From Deefgea tanakiae (GTDB lineage Bacteria > Pseudomonadota > Gammaproteobacteria > Burkholderiales > Chitinibacteraceae): 64,000 nt of DNA. Both the position numbers and the translations under genes were made by a program. Where the stretch lies: positions 1,860,001 to 1,924,000 of the forward strand of contig NZ_CP081150.1 of assembly GCF_019665765.1 (NCBI RefSeq). Reading direction: 5' to 3'. The notes under the pieces were generated by a model, which saw nothing but the letters and a program-made list of their open reading frames with translations, was not told the origin of the DNA and ran no database searches. Positions within the stretch are counted from its first letter, which is position 1, and every line of letters begins with the position of its first letter. Below are positions 16,714-26,240 of this stretch, piece after piece.

Positions 16714-18978
16714 ATGCGCTTTAACTTTCCCCTCGTCATCATCGACGAAGACTTCCGCACCGAGAACACCAGTGGTTCCGGTATTCGTGAACTGGCTGCG
16801 GCAATTGAGGCCGAGGGCATGGATGTGGTGGGCTATACCAGTTATGGCGACCTGACCTCCTTCGCACAGCAACAAAGCCGTGCTTCTGGTTTTATTTTGT
16901 CGATCGACGACGAAGAATTCGGCGCTGGTTCGAAAGAAGAAACACATGCAGCATTAACTAACCTACGCGATTTCGTCGCCGAAATCCGCCGCCGCAATCC
17001 TGATATTCCAATCTATATCTACGGCGAAACGCGCACTGCACGCCACATTCCAAACGATATCTTGCGCGAATTGCATGGTTTTATTCATATGCATGAGGAC
17101 ACGCCAGAATTCGTCGCGCGGCATATTATCCGCGAAGCGAAATCCTATCTCGATACGCTCGCGCCTCCGTTTTTCCGCGCACTCACGCATTACGCCAATG
17201 ATGGTTCATATTCATGGCATTGCCCTGGTCACTCGGGTGGCGTGGCATTTTTGAAATCACCCGTTGGGCAAATGTTCCACCAATTCTTTGGTGAAAATAT
17301 GCTGCGCGCCGACGTGTGCAATGCGGTGGAAGAACTCGGTCAATTGCTCGACCATACCGGCCCGATTGCAGCGTCTGAGCGCAATGCAGCGCGCATTTTT
17401 AATGCTGACCATCTATTTTTCGTGACCAATGGCACGTCTACGTCGAACAAAATCGTTTGGCATTCTACCGTTGCACCGGGCGATGTGGTCGTCGTCGATC
17501 GCAACTGCCACAAATCGATCCTGCATTCGATCATGATGATGGGCGCGGTGCCGGTATTTTTGATGCCAACGCGCAATCATTACGGGATTATTGGCCCGAT
17601 TCCAAAAAGCGAATTTACGCCAGAAAACATCCGTAAAAAGATGATGGAAAATCCATTTGCGCGTGAAAAATTGCTCGAAAATCCAGACTTCAAACCGCGT
17701 ATTTTGACGATTACACAATCGACTTACGACGGCATTATGTACAACGTCGAAGACATCAAAGGCATGCTCGACGGTGAAATCGATACGCTGCATTTCGATG
17801 AAGCTTGGTTACCGCACGCGGCATTCCACGAGTTTTACGGCGATTATCATGCGATTGGCGAAGATCGTCCGCGTTGTAAAGAATCAATGGTGTTCTCAAC
17901 GCAATCGACGCATAAATTACTCGCGGGTTTGAGCCAAGCTTCGCAAATTTTGGTGCAAGACCCAGAAAATCGCAAACTCGACCGTGATTTATTCAACGAA
18001 GCTTATTTGATGCACACGTCAACCAGCCCACAATATTCAATTATTGCGTCGTGCGATGTTGCGGCAGCGATGATGGAAGCGCCGGGCGGTACGGCTCTGG
18101 TTGAAGAATCGTTGATGGAAGCACTCGATTTCCGCCGCGCAATGCGCAAAGTGGATGAAGAGTACGGTGAAGACTGGTGGTTTAGCGTGTGGGGGCCAGA
18201 TGATTTGACCGATGAAGGTTTAGATCATCGTGATGCTTGGATGCTCAAAGCTGGGGATAATTGGCATGGCTTTGGCGATATCGCCGATGGCTTTAATATG
18301 CTCGACCCGATCAAAGCAACCATCCTCACGCCAGGTTTGGATTTGAACGGTGATTTCGATGCGCAAGGTATTCCAGCGAGTATTGTAACGAAGTATCTGG
18401 CTGAACACGGTGTCGTTGTTGAGAAGTGCGGGCTATACTCCTTCTTTATTATGTTTACTATCGGCATTACTAAAGGCCGTTGGAACACATTGCTGGCGGC
18501 CTTGCAGCAGTTTAAAGACGAATACGATAAAAACGCCCCACTTTGGCGTGTATTGCCAGACTTTATTGCCAAATTCCCACAATACGAACGCCTTGGCTTG
18601 CGCGACCTTTGCCAGCAAATTCATGGTATTTACAAAGAACACGGTGTTGCTCGTCTAACAACCGAGATGTATTTGTCGGACATGGTACCGGCCATGAAGC
18701 CCGCCAAAGCCTTTGCTAAAATGGCACACAAAGAAATCGACCGTGTCGCCATTGATGAACTCGAAGGCCGCGTAACAGCAGTGATGCTTACGCCGTATCC
18801 GCCAGGTATTCCACTGTTGATTCCAGGTGAAGTATTCAACAAAACGATTGTGGATTACCTGAAGTTTGCGCGTGATTTCAACCAGAAATTCCCTGGCTTT
18901 GAAACCTATATTCACGGTCTAGTCGCTGTGACGGAGGCAGGAAAAACCAATTATTTCATGGATTGTGTACGGACTTAA
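16714..18978 (+). CDS. Basic amino acid decarboxylase (Lys/Arg/Orn type, PLP)
   Basis: 754 residues with an AAGGA ribosome site. The layout is that of inducible fold-type I decarboxylases: N-terminal wing domain (ends SIDDEEFG), PLP domain with HCPGHSGG, THYANDGSYSW and the PLP lysine in STQSTHKLLAGLSQAS (about residue 400), and the C-terminal domain. Length is close to arginine decarboxylase AdiA (756). Betaproteobacterial members are annotated variously as lysine, arginine or ornithine decarboxylases, and I cannot fix the substrate. The reaction consumes a proton and gives a polyamine precursor. No cognate antiporter gene is adjacent, unlike adiAC or cadBA. Confidence 0.88.
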   Translation: MRFNFPLVIIDEDFRTENTSGSGIRELAAAIEAEGMDVVGYTSYGDLTSFAQQQSRASGFILSIDDEEFGAGSKEETHAALTNLRDFVAEIRRRNPDIPIYIYGETRTARHIPNDILRELHGFIHMHEDTPEFVARHIIREAKSYLDTLAPPFFRALTHYANDGSYSWHCPGHSGGVAFLKSPVGQMFHQFFGENMLRADVCNAVEELGQLLDHTGPIAASERNAARIFNADHLFFVTNGTSTSNKIVWHSTVAPGDVVVVDRNCHKSILHSIMMMGAVPVFLMPTRNHYGIIGPIPKSEFTPENIRKKMMENPFAREKLLENPDFKPRILTITQSTYDGIMYNVEDIKGMLDGEIDTLHFDEAWLPHAAFHEFYGDYHAIGEDRPRCKESMVFSTQSTHKLLAGLSQASQILVQDPENRKLDRDLFNEAYLMHTSTSPQYSIIASCDVAAAMMEAPGGTALVEESLMEALDFRRAMRKVDEEYGEDWWFSVWGPDDLTDEGLDHRDAWMLKAGDNWHGFGDIADGFNMLDPIKATILTPGLDLNGDFDAQGIPASIVTKYLAEHGVVVEKCGLYSFFIMFTIGITKGRWNTLLAALQQFKDEYDKNAPLWRVLPDFIAKFPQYERLGLRDLCQQIHGIYKEHGVARLTTEMYLSDMVPAMKPAKAFAKMAHKEIDRVAIDELEGRVTAVMLTPYPPGIPLLIPGEVFNKTIVDYLKFARDFNQKFPGFETYIHGLVAVTEAGKTNYFMDCVRT

Positions 18979-19002
18979 TTCCATCCACTTCAAGCCCAAA
19001 TC

Positions 19003-19030
19003 AACCGCCAGCTAGTCTGGCGGTTTTTTA
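19003..19030 (+). terminator. Rho-independent terminator after the decarboxylase
   Basis: AACCGCCAG (19003-19011) pairs with CTGGCGGTT (19017-19025) with a 5-base loop, followed by a T run. Confidence 0.88.
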
Positions 19031-19083
19031 TTTTTTATAAAATTTGCTTACTATACTGCGCTAAAGAAATTTAGAGGCCAAGC

Positions 19084-19230
19084 ATGTTAAGTCGCGAAGC
19101 ATTCGAGCAAGAAATGGCTCGACTCGACCACATCATTCATTTTGGGCAATCTGATCAGGTCATCAGCTCGCTCAAAGCCTTGTTACGTGAACATCGATCA
19201 GCGCCAAATCAAGCCTGCCAAACTCTATGA
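19084..19230 (+). CDS. Small hypothetical protein (48 aa)
   Basis: ATG at 19084 is preceded by GAGG about six bases upstream. The 48-residue product begins MLSREAFEQEMARLDHIIHF and continues as a mostly helical, charged peptide ending in a cysteine-containing tail. I do not recognise it. It lies between the decarboxylase terminator and clpB. The rest of 19231-19335 holds nothing that I can support. Confidence 0.4.
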   Translation: MLSREAFEQEMARLDHIIHFGQSDQVISSLKALLREHRSAPNQACQTL

Positions 19231-19335
19231 GCCCAAACACACTGGGCGCAATAAGTCTGCGGCAAAAGCAGCCCTCATACCTTCCCCACCCTCACTGATA
19301 ATCAGTACTTTCAAATATCTATTTAATTACAATCA

Positions 19336-19364
19336 CTTGAAGAAACTGAAGGCGGCAGCCATGT
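19336..19364 (+). promoter_or_regulatory. Sigma-32-like heat-shock promoter of clpB
   Basis: CTTGAA (19336-19341) matches the -35 element of RpoH promoters. After 15 bases, AGCCATGT (19357-19364) keeps the CCAT-T part of the CCCCATNT -10 element. The site is about 30 bases before the clpB start, as expected for a chaperone gene. Not tested experimentally. Confidence 0.5.
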
Positions 19365-19395
19365 ATTCTTTAACTAAGCAAATTGGAGAAACAAA

Positions 19396-21972
19396 ATGCG
19401 TTTCGATAAACTCACCACCAAGTTTCAACAAGCACTGGCCGATGCGCAAAGCCTCGCCAATATGAATGACAACGCCTATATCGAGCCACAGCACTTATTG
19501 CTTGCTTTGCTCAACGATGCAGATTCGGGCACTGCCGCCCTGCTCGCCCGCGCTGGTGTCAATGTGCAGCCACTGCGCACTGCACTCGATCTTGCTTTAG
19601 CCCGCATTGCAAAAGTATCGGGTAGCGATGCCGATTTAACCGTCGGCAAAGAACTCACCCGCCTACTGAATCAAACCGACAAAGCCGCGATGCAACGCGG
19701 CGATCAGTTTATTTCAAGCGATTTATTTTTAATTTCGCTGTGCGACGACAAAGGCGAAGCAGGCCGTCTTCTCAAAGAAAACGGCGGCAATAAAGCCGCA
19801 CTGCAAGCCGCAGTCGATGCGGTGCGCGGTGGCAACGCGGTGAATAACCCTGAAGCTGACGGGCAACGTGAAGCACTTGAAAAATATTGTCTCGACCTCA
19901 CCGAGCGAGCACGACAAGGCAAGCTCGACCCAGTTATTGGTCGCGACGATGAAATCCGCCGCGCGATTCAAGTTTTGCAACGCCGTACCAAAAATAATCC
20001 GGTGTTGATTGGTGAACCGGGCGTGGGTAAAACTGCGATTGTTGAAGGCTTGGCGCAACGCATTATCAATGGCGAAGTACCAGAGTCACTGAAAGGCAAA
20101 CGGGTATTGTCTCTTGACCTAGCTTCATTGCTGGCTGGCGCTAAATACCGTGGCGATTTTGAAGAGCGTCTGAAAGCGGTACTCAGCGAGCTTGAAAAAG
20201 AAGCCGGCCAAGTCATCGTCTTTATCGATGAACTACATACGCTGGTTGGAGCCGGTAAAGCCGAAGGCGCGATGGACGCAGGCAATATGCTAAAACCAGC
20301 TCTCGCGCGTGGTGAATTGCATTGCTTGGGTGCGACGACACTCGATGAATATCGTAAATACATCGAGAAAGATGCAGCCCTAGAGCGCCGCTTCCAAAAA
20401 GTCATGGTCGACGAGCCAAGCGTTGAAGCAACGATTGCGATTTTGCGTGGCTTGCAAGAAAAATACGAAATCCATCACGGTGTGGAAATCACCGACCCCG
20501 CGATTGTCGCGGCAGCGGAATTATCACACCGCTACATCACAGATCGGTTCTTGCCCGATAAAGCCATCGATTTGATTGACGAGGCAGCGGCTAAAATCAA
20601 AATGGAAATCGACAGCAAGCCCGAAGTGATGGACAAGCTTGATCGCCGGATTATTCAGCTCAAAATCGAACGCGAAGCGGTCAAACGCGAAAAAGACGAA
20701 GCGAGTAAAAAACGCCTCGCCTTGATTGAAGACGAAATCGCCAAACTCGATGTCGAATATTCCGATTTGGACGAAATCTGGAAAGCCGAAAAAGCCAGTG
20801 TGCTGGGCAGCCAAGCGATTCGCGAAGAAATCGAGCAAGTCAAAATGGCGATGGACACCGCGCGCCGCGCTGGTGAATGGGATAAGGCATCCGAGTTGCA
20901 ATACGGCCAATTGCCGCAACTGGAAGCCAAACTCAAAGCGGCCGAGGCCTCCGAAACCACTGGTGGTACGAATAAACTCTTGCGTACGCAAGTGGGTGCC
21001 GAAGAAATCGCCGAAGTGGTTAGCCGCGCCACAGGTATTCCTGTGAGCAAAATGCTACAAGGCGAGCGAGAAAAATTGCTGCACATGGAAGACGTCTTGC
21101 ATCAACGCGTAGTCGGCCAAGATGAAGCCGTTCGTTTGGTATCGGATGCGATTCGCCGCTCGCGCGCAGGCTTGGGTGATCCAAATCGGCCGTATGGCTC
21201 TTTCCTGTTTTTAGGGCCAACGGGCGTCGGTAAAACCGAGCTTTGCAAAACGCTGGCGAACTATTTGTTTGACTCAGAAGACCACATGATTCGCATCGAT
21301 ATGAGCGAATTTATGGAGAAACACTCAGTGGCTCGCTTGATTGGCGCGCCTCCGGGATACGTGGGTTATGAAGAAGGCGGGTATTTGACCGAGTTGGTAC
21401 GCCGTAAACCGTACAGTGTAATTTTGCTGGATGAAGTTGAAAAAGCACATCCGGATGTATTTAATGTGCTGCTGCAAGTGCTCGATGATGGTCGCCTCAC
21501 CGATGGCCAAGGCCGTACAGTCGACTTTAGAAATACCGTGGTCATTATGACGTCGAATCTTGGCAGCGATCACATTCAGCGCTTGGCCGACTCGGACTAC
21601 CAAATCATCAAGCTGGCGGTGATGGCTGAAGTGAAAACGCACTTCCGGCCGGAGTTTATCAACCGGATTGATGAAGTTGTCGTCTTCCACGGTCTGGGCC
21701 AAGAGCAAATTCGCCATATTGCGCGGATTCAATTGGATAAACTGATGAATCGCTTGGCAAGCATGGAAATTGGATTAACGGTTTCTGATGCGGCGCTCGA
21801 TCTGATTGCAGAAGCAGGCTTTGATCCAGTTTATGGCGCACGACCGCTGAAACGTGCGATCCAAAGCGAATTGGAAAATGTGCTGGCAAAACGCCTATTA
21901 GCGGGTGAATTTGCCGCGAAAGACACGATTCACGTCGACGCTAAAGACGGTGCAATGGTGTTTAGTCGCTAA
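19396..21972 (+). CDS. clpB: ATP-dependent disaggregase ClpB
   Basis: 858 residues, the family length. It has an N-terminal double Clp repeat, AAA+ module 1 with Walker A GEPGVGKT (206-213) and Walker [11 protein letters not shown], the long coiled-coil middle domain (about 410-525, rich in E/K) that distinguishes ClpB from ClpA and ClpC, and AAA+ module 2 with Walker A GPTGVGKT (about 606-613). ClpB works with DnaK to pull apart aggregated proteins after heat stress. A GGAG ribosome site precedes the ATG and a heat-shock-type promoter precedes that. Confidence 0.97.
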   Translation: MRFDKLTTKFQQALADAQSLANMNDNAYIEPQHLLLALLNDADSGTAALLARAGVNVQPLRTALDLALARIAKVSGSDADLTVGKELTRLLNQTDKAAMQRGDQFISSDLFLISLCDDKGEAGRLLKENGGNKAALQAAVDAVRGGNAVNNPEADGQREALEKYCLDLTERARQGKLDPVIGRDDEIRRAIQVLQRRTKNNPVLIGEPGVGKTAIVEGLAQRIINGEVPESLKGKRVLSLDLASLLAGAKYRGDFEERLKAVLSELEKEAGQVIVFIDELHTLVGAGKAEGAMDAGNMLKPALARGELHCLGATTLDEYRKYIEKDAALERRFQKVMVDEPSVEATIAILRGLQEKYEIHHGVEITDPAIVAAAELSHRYITDRFLPDKAIDLIDEAAAKIKMEIDSKPEVMDKLDRRIIQLKIEREAVKREKDEASKKRLALIEDEIAKLDVEYSDLDEIWKAEKASVLGSQAIREEIEQVKMAMDTARRAGEWDKASELQYGQLPQLEAKLKAAEASETTGGTNKLLRTQVGAEEIAEVVSRATGIPVSKMLQGEREKLLHMEDVLHQRVVGQDEAVRLVSDAIRRSRAGLGDPNRPYGSFLFLGPTGVGKTELCKTLANYLFDSEDHMIRIDMSEFMEKHSVARLIGAPPGYVGYEEGGYLTELVRRKPYSVILLDEVEKAHPDVFNVLLQVLDDGRLTDGQGRTVDFRNTVVIMTSNLGSDHIQRLADSDYQIIKLAVMAEVKTHFRPEFINRIDEVVVFHGLGQEQIRHIARIQLDKLMNRLASMEIGLTVSDAALDLIAEAGFDPVYGARPLKRAIQSELENVLAKRLLAGEFAAKDTIHVDAKDGAMVFSR

Positions 21973-21992
21973 TTTGCGCTACTGCAAAATAA

Positions 21993-22020
21993 AATACGGC
22001 GCATCTGCGCCGTATTTTTT
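21993..22020 (+). terminator. Rho-independent terminator after clpB
   Basis: AATACGGCGC (21993-22002), loop ATCT, GCGCCGTATT (22007-22016) and a T run. Confidence 0.9.
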
Positions 22021-22070
22021 ATGTATATGAATATAGCCTTTAATATATATTGGCTAGAATCAAATACCCA

Positions 22071-22253
22071 CTAAGCTCGCGTATCGATATTCTGCCCAAG
22101 ATTAGGCGGATTCACCGGTGCGGGCTGTGGGATCGCTTGCAACAAACTCAATGCGCCTTGTGCTTGGATATCCAAACTTTTGCGCAGCATCATCAGTGGA
22201 ACAGGATTATTCGCCGATGCACTACTCGCCGCATTCACCATGCTATCGCTCAT
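22071..22253 (-). CDS. YjfB-family putative motility protein
   Basis: 60 residues, MSDSMVNAASSAS at the start, then VPLMMLRKSLDIQAQGALSLLQAIPQ, the conserved centre of YjfB-type proteins (Leu-Lys-Lys/Ser-x-Leu-Asp-Ile-Gln followed by LLQAIPQ). These small proteins are linked to flagellar motility by expression; their function is unknown. AAGGAG stands seven bases before the ATG and a sigma-28-like promoter stands about 32 bases upstream, which independently points to the flagellar regulon. Confidence 0.75.
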   Translation of the reverse strand: MSDSMVNAASSASANNPVPLMMLRKSLDIQAQGALSLLQAIPQPAPVNPPNLGQNIDTRA

Positions 22254-22284
22254 GATTATTCTCCTTCATCGTATTACCGCTTAA

Positions 22285-22311
22285 TTATCGGCCTTTTTTC
22301 CACAAAATGAA
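22285..22311 (-). promoter_or_regulatory. Sigma-28 (FliA)-like promoter of the YjfB gene
   Basis: On the minus strand GCCGATAA (22292-22285) is the exact FliA -10 consensus. Eleven bases upstream, TTCATTTT (22311-22304) matches the -35 consensus TAAAGTTT at five of eight places. Spacing is ideal for FliA. Confidence 0.7.
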
Positions 22312-22344
22312 GGGCGAGCGTTTGAGTAATGATAAAATGCTTAG

Positions 22345-25300
22345 ATGAACGCACCTGCTTATATCCATCTACGCCTCCATTCCGAGTTTTCAGTTTCTGA
22401 CGGCATTGTTCGTTTAGAAGATGCCGTCAAACGCGCCAAAGCCGATAAAATGCCGGCGCTTGGCATGTCGGACTTGATGAATCTTTTTGGTCTGGTCAAA
22501 CATTACAAAGCCTGCCGCAACGCAGGGATTAAGCCGATTATTGGCTTGGATGCGTGGATCGAAAATCCAGATAATCGCGACAAACCGTTCCGTACGCTGC
22601 TGATTTGTAAAAATCGCGATGGTTATGGTCGTTTGTGCGAACTGATTACGATGGCATTTCGCGATAATCAATATCGCGGCCGTGGTGAGCTAAAAAAAGA
22701 ATGGTTTACCGCAGGCGATAATAGCGGCCTGATTGCGCTGTCTGGCGCGGAGCTGGGCGAAATCGGCCAGCAGTTTTTGGCTAATAATTCAGACCTCGCC
22801 ACCACCGCCGCCCAATGGTGGTCGGCGCAGTTCCCTAATAGTTTTTACTTAGAAATTCAGCGCACCGGTACGCAAGCGAGCGAGACCAGCTTGCAGCGCC
22901 AGCTCGATTTGGCGGGTGATCTCAATCTGCCGGTGGTCGCAACGCATCCGATCCAGTTTATGGATCCGGATGATTTTAAAGCGCATGAAGCGCGCACCTG
23001 CATTTCGGCGGGATTTGTCATGAACGACAAACGTCGCCCCAAAGATTTTACCGAAGAGCAATATTTCAAAACCACCGCACAAATGCAGGAATTGTTTGCC
23101 GATCTGCCCGAGGCGCTGGCCAATACGGTAACGATTGCTCAACGCTGCAATATTGAGATTGTGCTCGGCAAAAACGTATTACCACCGTTCCCTACACCCG
23201 AAGGCATGACGCTGGATGATTTCCTGGTGTATGAGGCCAAACGCGGACTAGAAATGCGCCTTGCGCAGCTATACCTCGATGAAGCTGAGCGTGAAGCCGA
23301 GCGCCCTCGTTATTACGAACGACTCAAAATTGAAACCGATACCATTATTAATATGGGCTTCCCCGGTTACTTTTTGATCGTTGCTGACTTTATCGCTTGG
23401 GGCAAAGTCAACGGCTGCCCAGTGGGCCCCGGCCGTGGTTCAGGTGCGGGTTCGCTCGTTGCCTACAGCCTTGGCATTACCGATATTGATCCAACCGCCT
23501 ATGCCCTGCTGTTTGAGCGCTTTTTGAATCCAGAACGCGTTTCAATGCCCGACTTTGATATCGATTTTTGCCAAGAAAATCGCTGGCGCGTCATTGAATA
23601 CGTGCGAGAAAAATACGGCGCTGATGCGGTGAGCCAGATTGCGACTTTCGGTACGATGGCGGCCAAAGCGGTGGTGCGCGACGTCGGCCGTGTGCTGGAT
23701 TTGCCGTATATGTTCTGCGATGGGGTTTCCAAACTGATTCCTGCCGCGCCCGGCAAGCAATATAGTCTGGACGATGCGCTGGAAATGGTGCCAGAACTCG
23801 CTGAGCGCGTTGAGCGCGAAGAAGAACTCAAAGAACTGTGGGAGCTGGCCAAAAAACTCGAAGGCTTAACGCGTAATATCGGTATGCATGCCGGTGGCGT
23901 GTTGATTGCACCGAATAAAATCACTGACTTTTGCCCTGTCTATCAAGCCGCAGGCGACGATGCATCGCCAGTATCGATGCTCGATAAAGACGACGTTGAA
24001 GCCGTTGGCTTGGTGAAATTCGACTTTTTGGGTCTGCGAAATCTAACGATTATTGAACTCGCGCTGCAATACATCAAAACGCAAACGGGCGAATATCTGG
24101 ACTTAATGAGTCTGGGTTTTGGCGATCAAGCTGCGTATCAAGTTTTCCGCGATGCCAATACCACCGGCGTGTTTCAGGTCGAGTCAGATGGTATGAAACG
24201 CTTGCTCGAAAAGCTGGCACCCGACCGTTTTGAGGACATTATTGCGGTATTGGCGCTGTACCGTCCGGGTCCGCTCGGCTCGGGCATGGTCGACACCTTT
24301 ATTAATCGTAAAAAAGGTCTTGAAGCGCCCGACTATTTCCACCCTGACCTTGAAAAATGTTTGGAACCGACTTACGGCGTTATCGTGTATCAAGAGCAGG
24401 TGATGCAGATTTCGCAGATTATCGGTGGCTATACGCTCGGCGGCGCCGATATGTTGCGCCGTGCGATGGGTAAGAAAAAGCCGGAAGAAATGGCCAAGCA
24501 TAGGGAGACGATTGCTGAGGGTGCGGCCAAGCAAGGCTACGATCCAAAACTCGCCGAAACCTTGTTTGACTTGATGACCAAGTTTGCCGAGTACGGTTTT
24601 AATAAATCGCATACCGCGGCGTATGCCGTGGTGTCGTATCACACGGCATGGCTAAAAGCCCATCATACTGCCGCGTTTATGGCGGCGACGATGTCGTCCG
24701 AGCTAGATAATACCGAACAGCTCAAAGTGTTTTATGACGATTGCCTCGACAAAAAGAACAAACTCGTCATCTTGCCACCCGATTTAAATGAAAGTTTTTA
24801 TCGCTTTGTTCCCGTAGGCAAAAAACAAATTCGCTACGCACTCGGCGCGATTAAGGGCGTGGGCGAAAGTGCAGTCAATATGATTGTGGCCGAGCGGGAG
24901 AAAAACGGCCCATTTAAAGACTTGTACGATTTATGCAGCCGAACGGATAAAAAAGAAGTGAATAAACGCGTGGTCGATGCGCTGATTCGCGGCGGTGCTT
25001 TTGATGCGCTTGAGCCCAATCGCGCCAAACTCATGGCCAACGTCGAGCAAGCGATGGCCGTCGCCGAAGCGGAGCTGGCCAATGCCAACCAATGCAGTCT
25101 GTTTGACATGCTCGAGCCGGCTGCCGCGCCGCAAATTGAGCACATTGAAGCCGAGCCGTGGGACGAAAAAATCAAACTCGCTGAAGAAAAAACTGCGATT
25201 GGGTTTTATCTATCCGGTCATCCATTTGACGCGCACGCCAAACCAATCAAAGGTTTAATCCGTACACGACTGGATCGCCTGCAAAATCAACGTGAACCGC

Positions 25301-25788
25301 AATTTATTGCGGGTATCGTCGCTGGCATGCGGATTAAAAATGGCGACCGAGGTCGGATGTGCTTTTTGCAGCTCGACGATGGTCATGCCAAAGTCGAGCT
25401 GACGCTGTATTCGGAATCCTATGAAGCCAATCGCACCAAGCTCAAAGAGGACACGCTGCTGGTCATCGAGGCCAAAGTCTCCGAGGATCGTTTTTCTGGC
25501 GGGCAGCGGATTATTGCCGATCGAGTCTTTGATCTTGCCGAAGCGCGCAGCCATTTCGCGCGTGCCTTGAAAATCAATATGGGCAGTGAAGCCGATGCCG
25601 CGCGACTGAAACAATTACTCGCTCCGCACACCGCAGAGCATGGCTGCGCTGTTGAAATTGATTATCAAAATACCGAAGCACGCTGCCAAATGACTTTGAA
25701 TCACGCTTGGCGGATTTTATTACGCGATGAATTATTAGCCGATTTACGCGATTGGTTAGGCCCACAAGCAGCCGAACCTCGCTTCTAA
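22345..25788 (+). CDS. dnaE: DNA polymerase III alpha subunit
   Basis: 1147 residues, close to E. coli DnaE (1160). It has an N-terminal PHP domain (HLRLHSEFSVSDGIV), the polymerase core with GPGRGSGAGSLVAY and the catalytic aspartates in MPDFDIDFC (about residue 400), fingers with LRRAMGKKKPEEM, and C-terminal helix-hairpin-helix and OB domains (FIAGIVAGMRIKNGDRG). It is the replicative polymerase that works with the beta clamp and epsilon. The divergent YjfB gene lies directly upstream, and a strong hairpin follows the stop. Confidence 0.97.
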   Translation: MNAPAYIHLRLHSEFSVSDGIVRLEDAVKRAKADKMPALGMSDLMNLFGLVKHYKACRNAGIKPIIGLDAWIENPDNRDKPFRTLLICKNRDGYGRLCELITMAFRDNQYRGRGELKKEWFTAGDNSGLIALSGAELGEIGQQFLANNSDLATTAAQWWSAQFPNSFYLEIQRTGTQASETSLQRQLDLAGDLNLPVVATHPIQFMDPDDFKAHEARTCISAGFVMNDKRRPKDFTEEQYFKTTAQMQELFADLPEALANTVTIAQRCNIEIVLGKNVLPPFPTPEGMTLDDFLVYEAKRGLEMRLAQLYLDEAEREAERPRYYERLKIETDTIINMGFPGYFLIVADFIAWGKVNGCPVGPGRGSGAGSLVAYSLGITDIDPTAYALLFERFLNPERVSMPDFDIDFCQENRWRVIEYVREKYGADAVSQIATFGTMAAKAVVRDVGRVLDLPYMFCDGVSKLIPAAPGKQYSLDDALEMVPELAERVEREEELKELWELAKKLEGLTRNIGMHAGGVLIAPNKITDFCPVYQAAGDDASPVSMLDKDDVEAVGLVKFDFLGLRNLTIIELALQYIKTQTGEYLDLMSLGFGDQAAYQVFRDANTTGVFQVESDGMKRLLEKLAPDRFEDIIAVLALYRPGPLGSGMVDTFINRKKGLEAPDYFHPDLEKCLEPTYGVIVYQEQVMQISQIIGGYTLGGADMLRRAMGKKKPEEMAKHRETIAEGAAKQGYDPKLAETLFDLMTKFAEYGFNKSHTAAYAVVSYHTAWLKAHHTAAFMAATMSSELDNTEQLKVFYDDCLDKKNKLVILPPDLNESFYRFVPVGKKQIRYALGAIKGVGESAVNMIVAEREKNGPFKDLYDLCSRTDKKEVNKRVVDALIRGGAFDALEPNRAKLMANVEQAMAVAEAELANANQCSLFDMLEPAAAPQIEHIEAEPWDEKIKLAEEKTAIGFYLSGHPFDAHAKPIKGLIRTRLDRLQNQREPQFIAGIVAGMRIKNGDRGRMCFLQLDDGHAKVELTLYSESYEANRTKLKEDTLLVIEAKVSEDRFSGGQRIIADRVFDLAEARSHFARALKINMGSEADAARLKQLLAPHTAEHGCAVEIDYQNTEARCQMTLNHAWRILLRDELLADLRDWLGPQAAEPRF

Positions 25789-25790
25789 CC

Positions 25791-25835
25791 GTATTGCCCT
25801 CTAAGCCTTTTTATTAAATGCTTAGAGGGCAATAC
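25791..25835. terminator. Perfect 16-bp hairpin after dnaE
   Basis: GTATTGCCCTCTAAGC (25791-25806) is complementary to 25820-25835, with a 13-base loop that contains TTTTT. It starts three bases after the dnaE stop. No T run follows, so termination is probable but not certain. Confidence 0.65.
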
Positions 25836-25898
25836 ATCAACATTTTAATTCCACCGTCCTACTCTTCTTTTTATGCCTCCCCTGCGGCAAACTTCATC

Positions 25899-25912
25899 TT
25901 GATTTTAATCAA
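25899..25912. promoter_or_regulatory. FNR/Anr-type binding site upstream of pflB
   Basis: TTGATTTTAATCAA is an exact match to the palindromic consensus TTGAT-N4-ATCAA. It lies 329 bases before the pflB start in a 450-base gene-free stretch. This would place the oxygen-sensitive pyruvate formate-lyase genes under anaerobic activation with a long leader, as for E. coli pfl. The remaining leader (25913-26220) is AT-rich and shows no further feature that I can support. Confidence 0.7.
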
Positions 25913-26240
25913 TTTCTTACAAGCCTTCTGCCACTTTTCACATTCCATTTCTGCCATTAAAGGCATAAGATATTGTCATGAAAGAGATAAATATCTAAAG
26001 AGTATTGTTTAAGATAGTTTGATTTAGAGCCAGCGTATGTAGTTGAAAATATTCAGTAACATATTCTGGAACATGATGTACATCAACTTTTAGAATGACA
26101 ATATTGTTACGATGATTTAATAAGTATCAAGAAAACACATTGCCCAATCCGGCAATACACTGATGCGCTTTCAATTCACCAATTGAAAGCTTCGGCCCAA
26201 AGATTGTCCAACAGACATCGCCCATAGGAGTCTCACCCAA

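Noticed and set aside
19142-19465. 107-codon frame overlapping the clpB start
   Set aside because: It runs out of frame into clpB and across the sigma-32-like promoter.
25818-26012. 64-codon plus-strand frame in the pflB leader
   Set aside because: It starts inside the dnaE hairpin, spans the FNR site and has no ribosome site.
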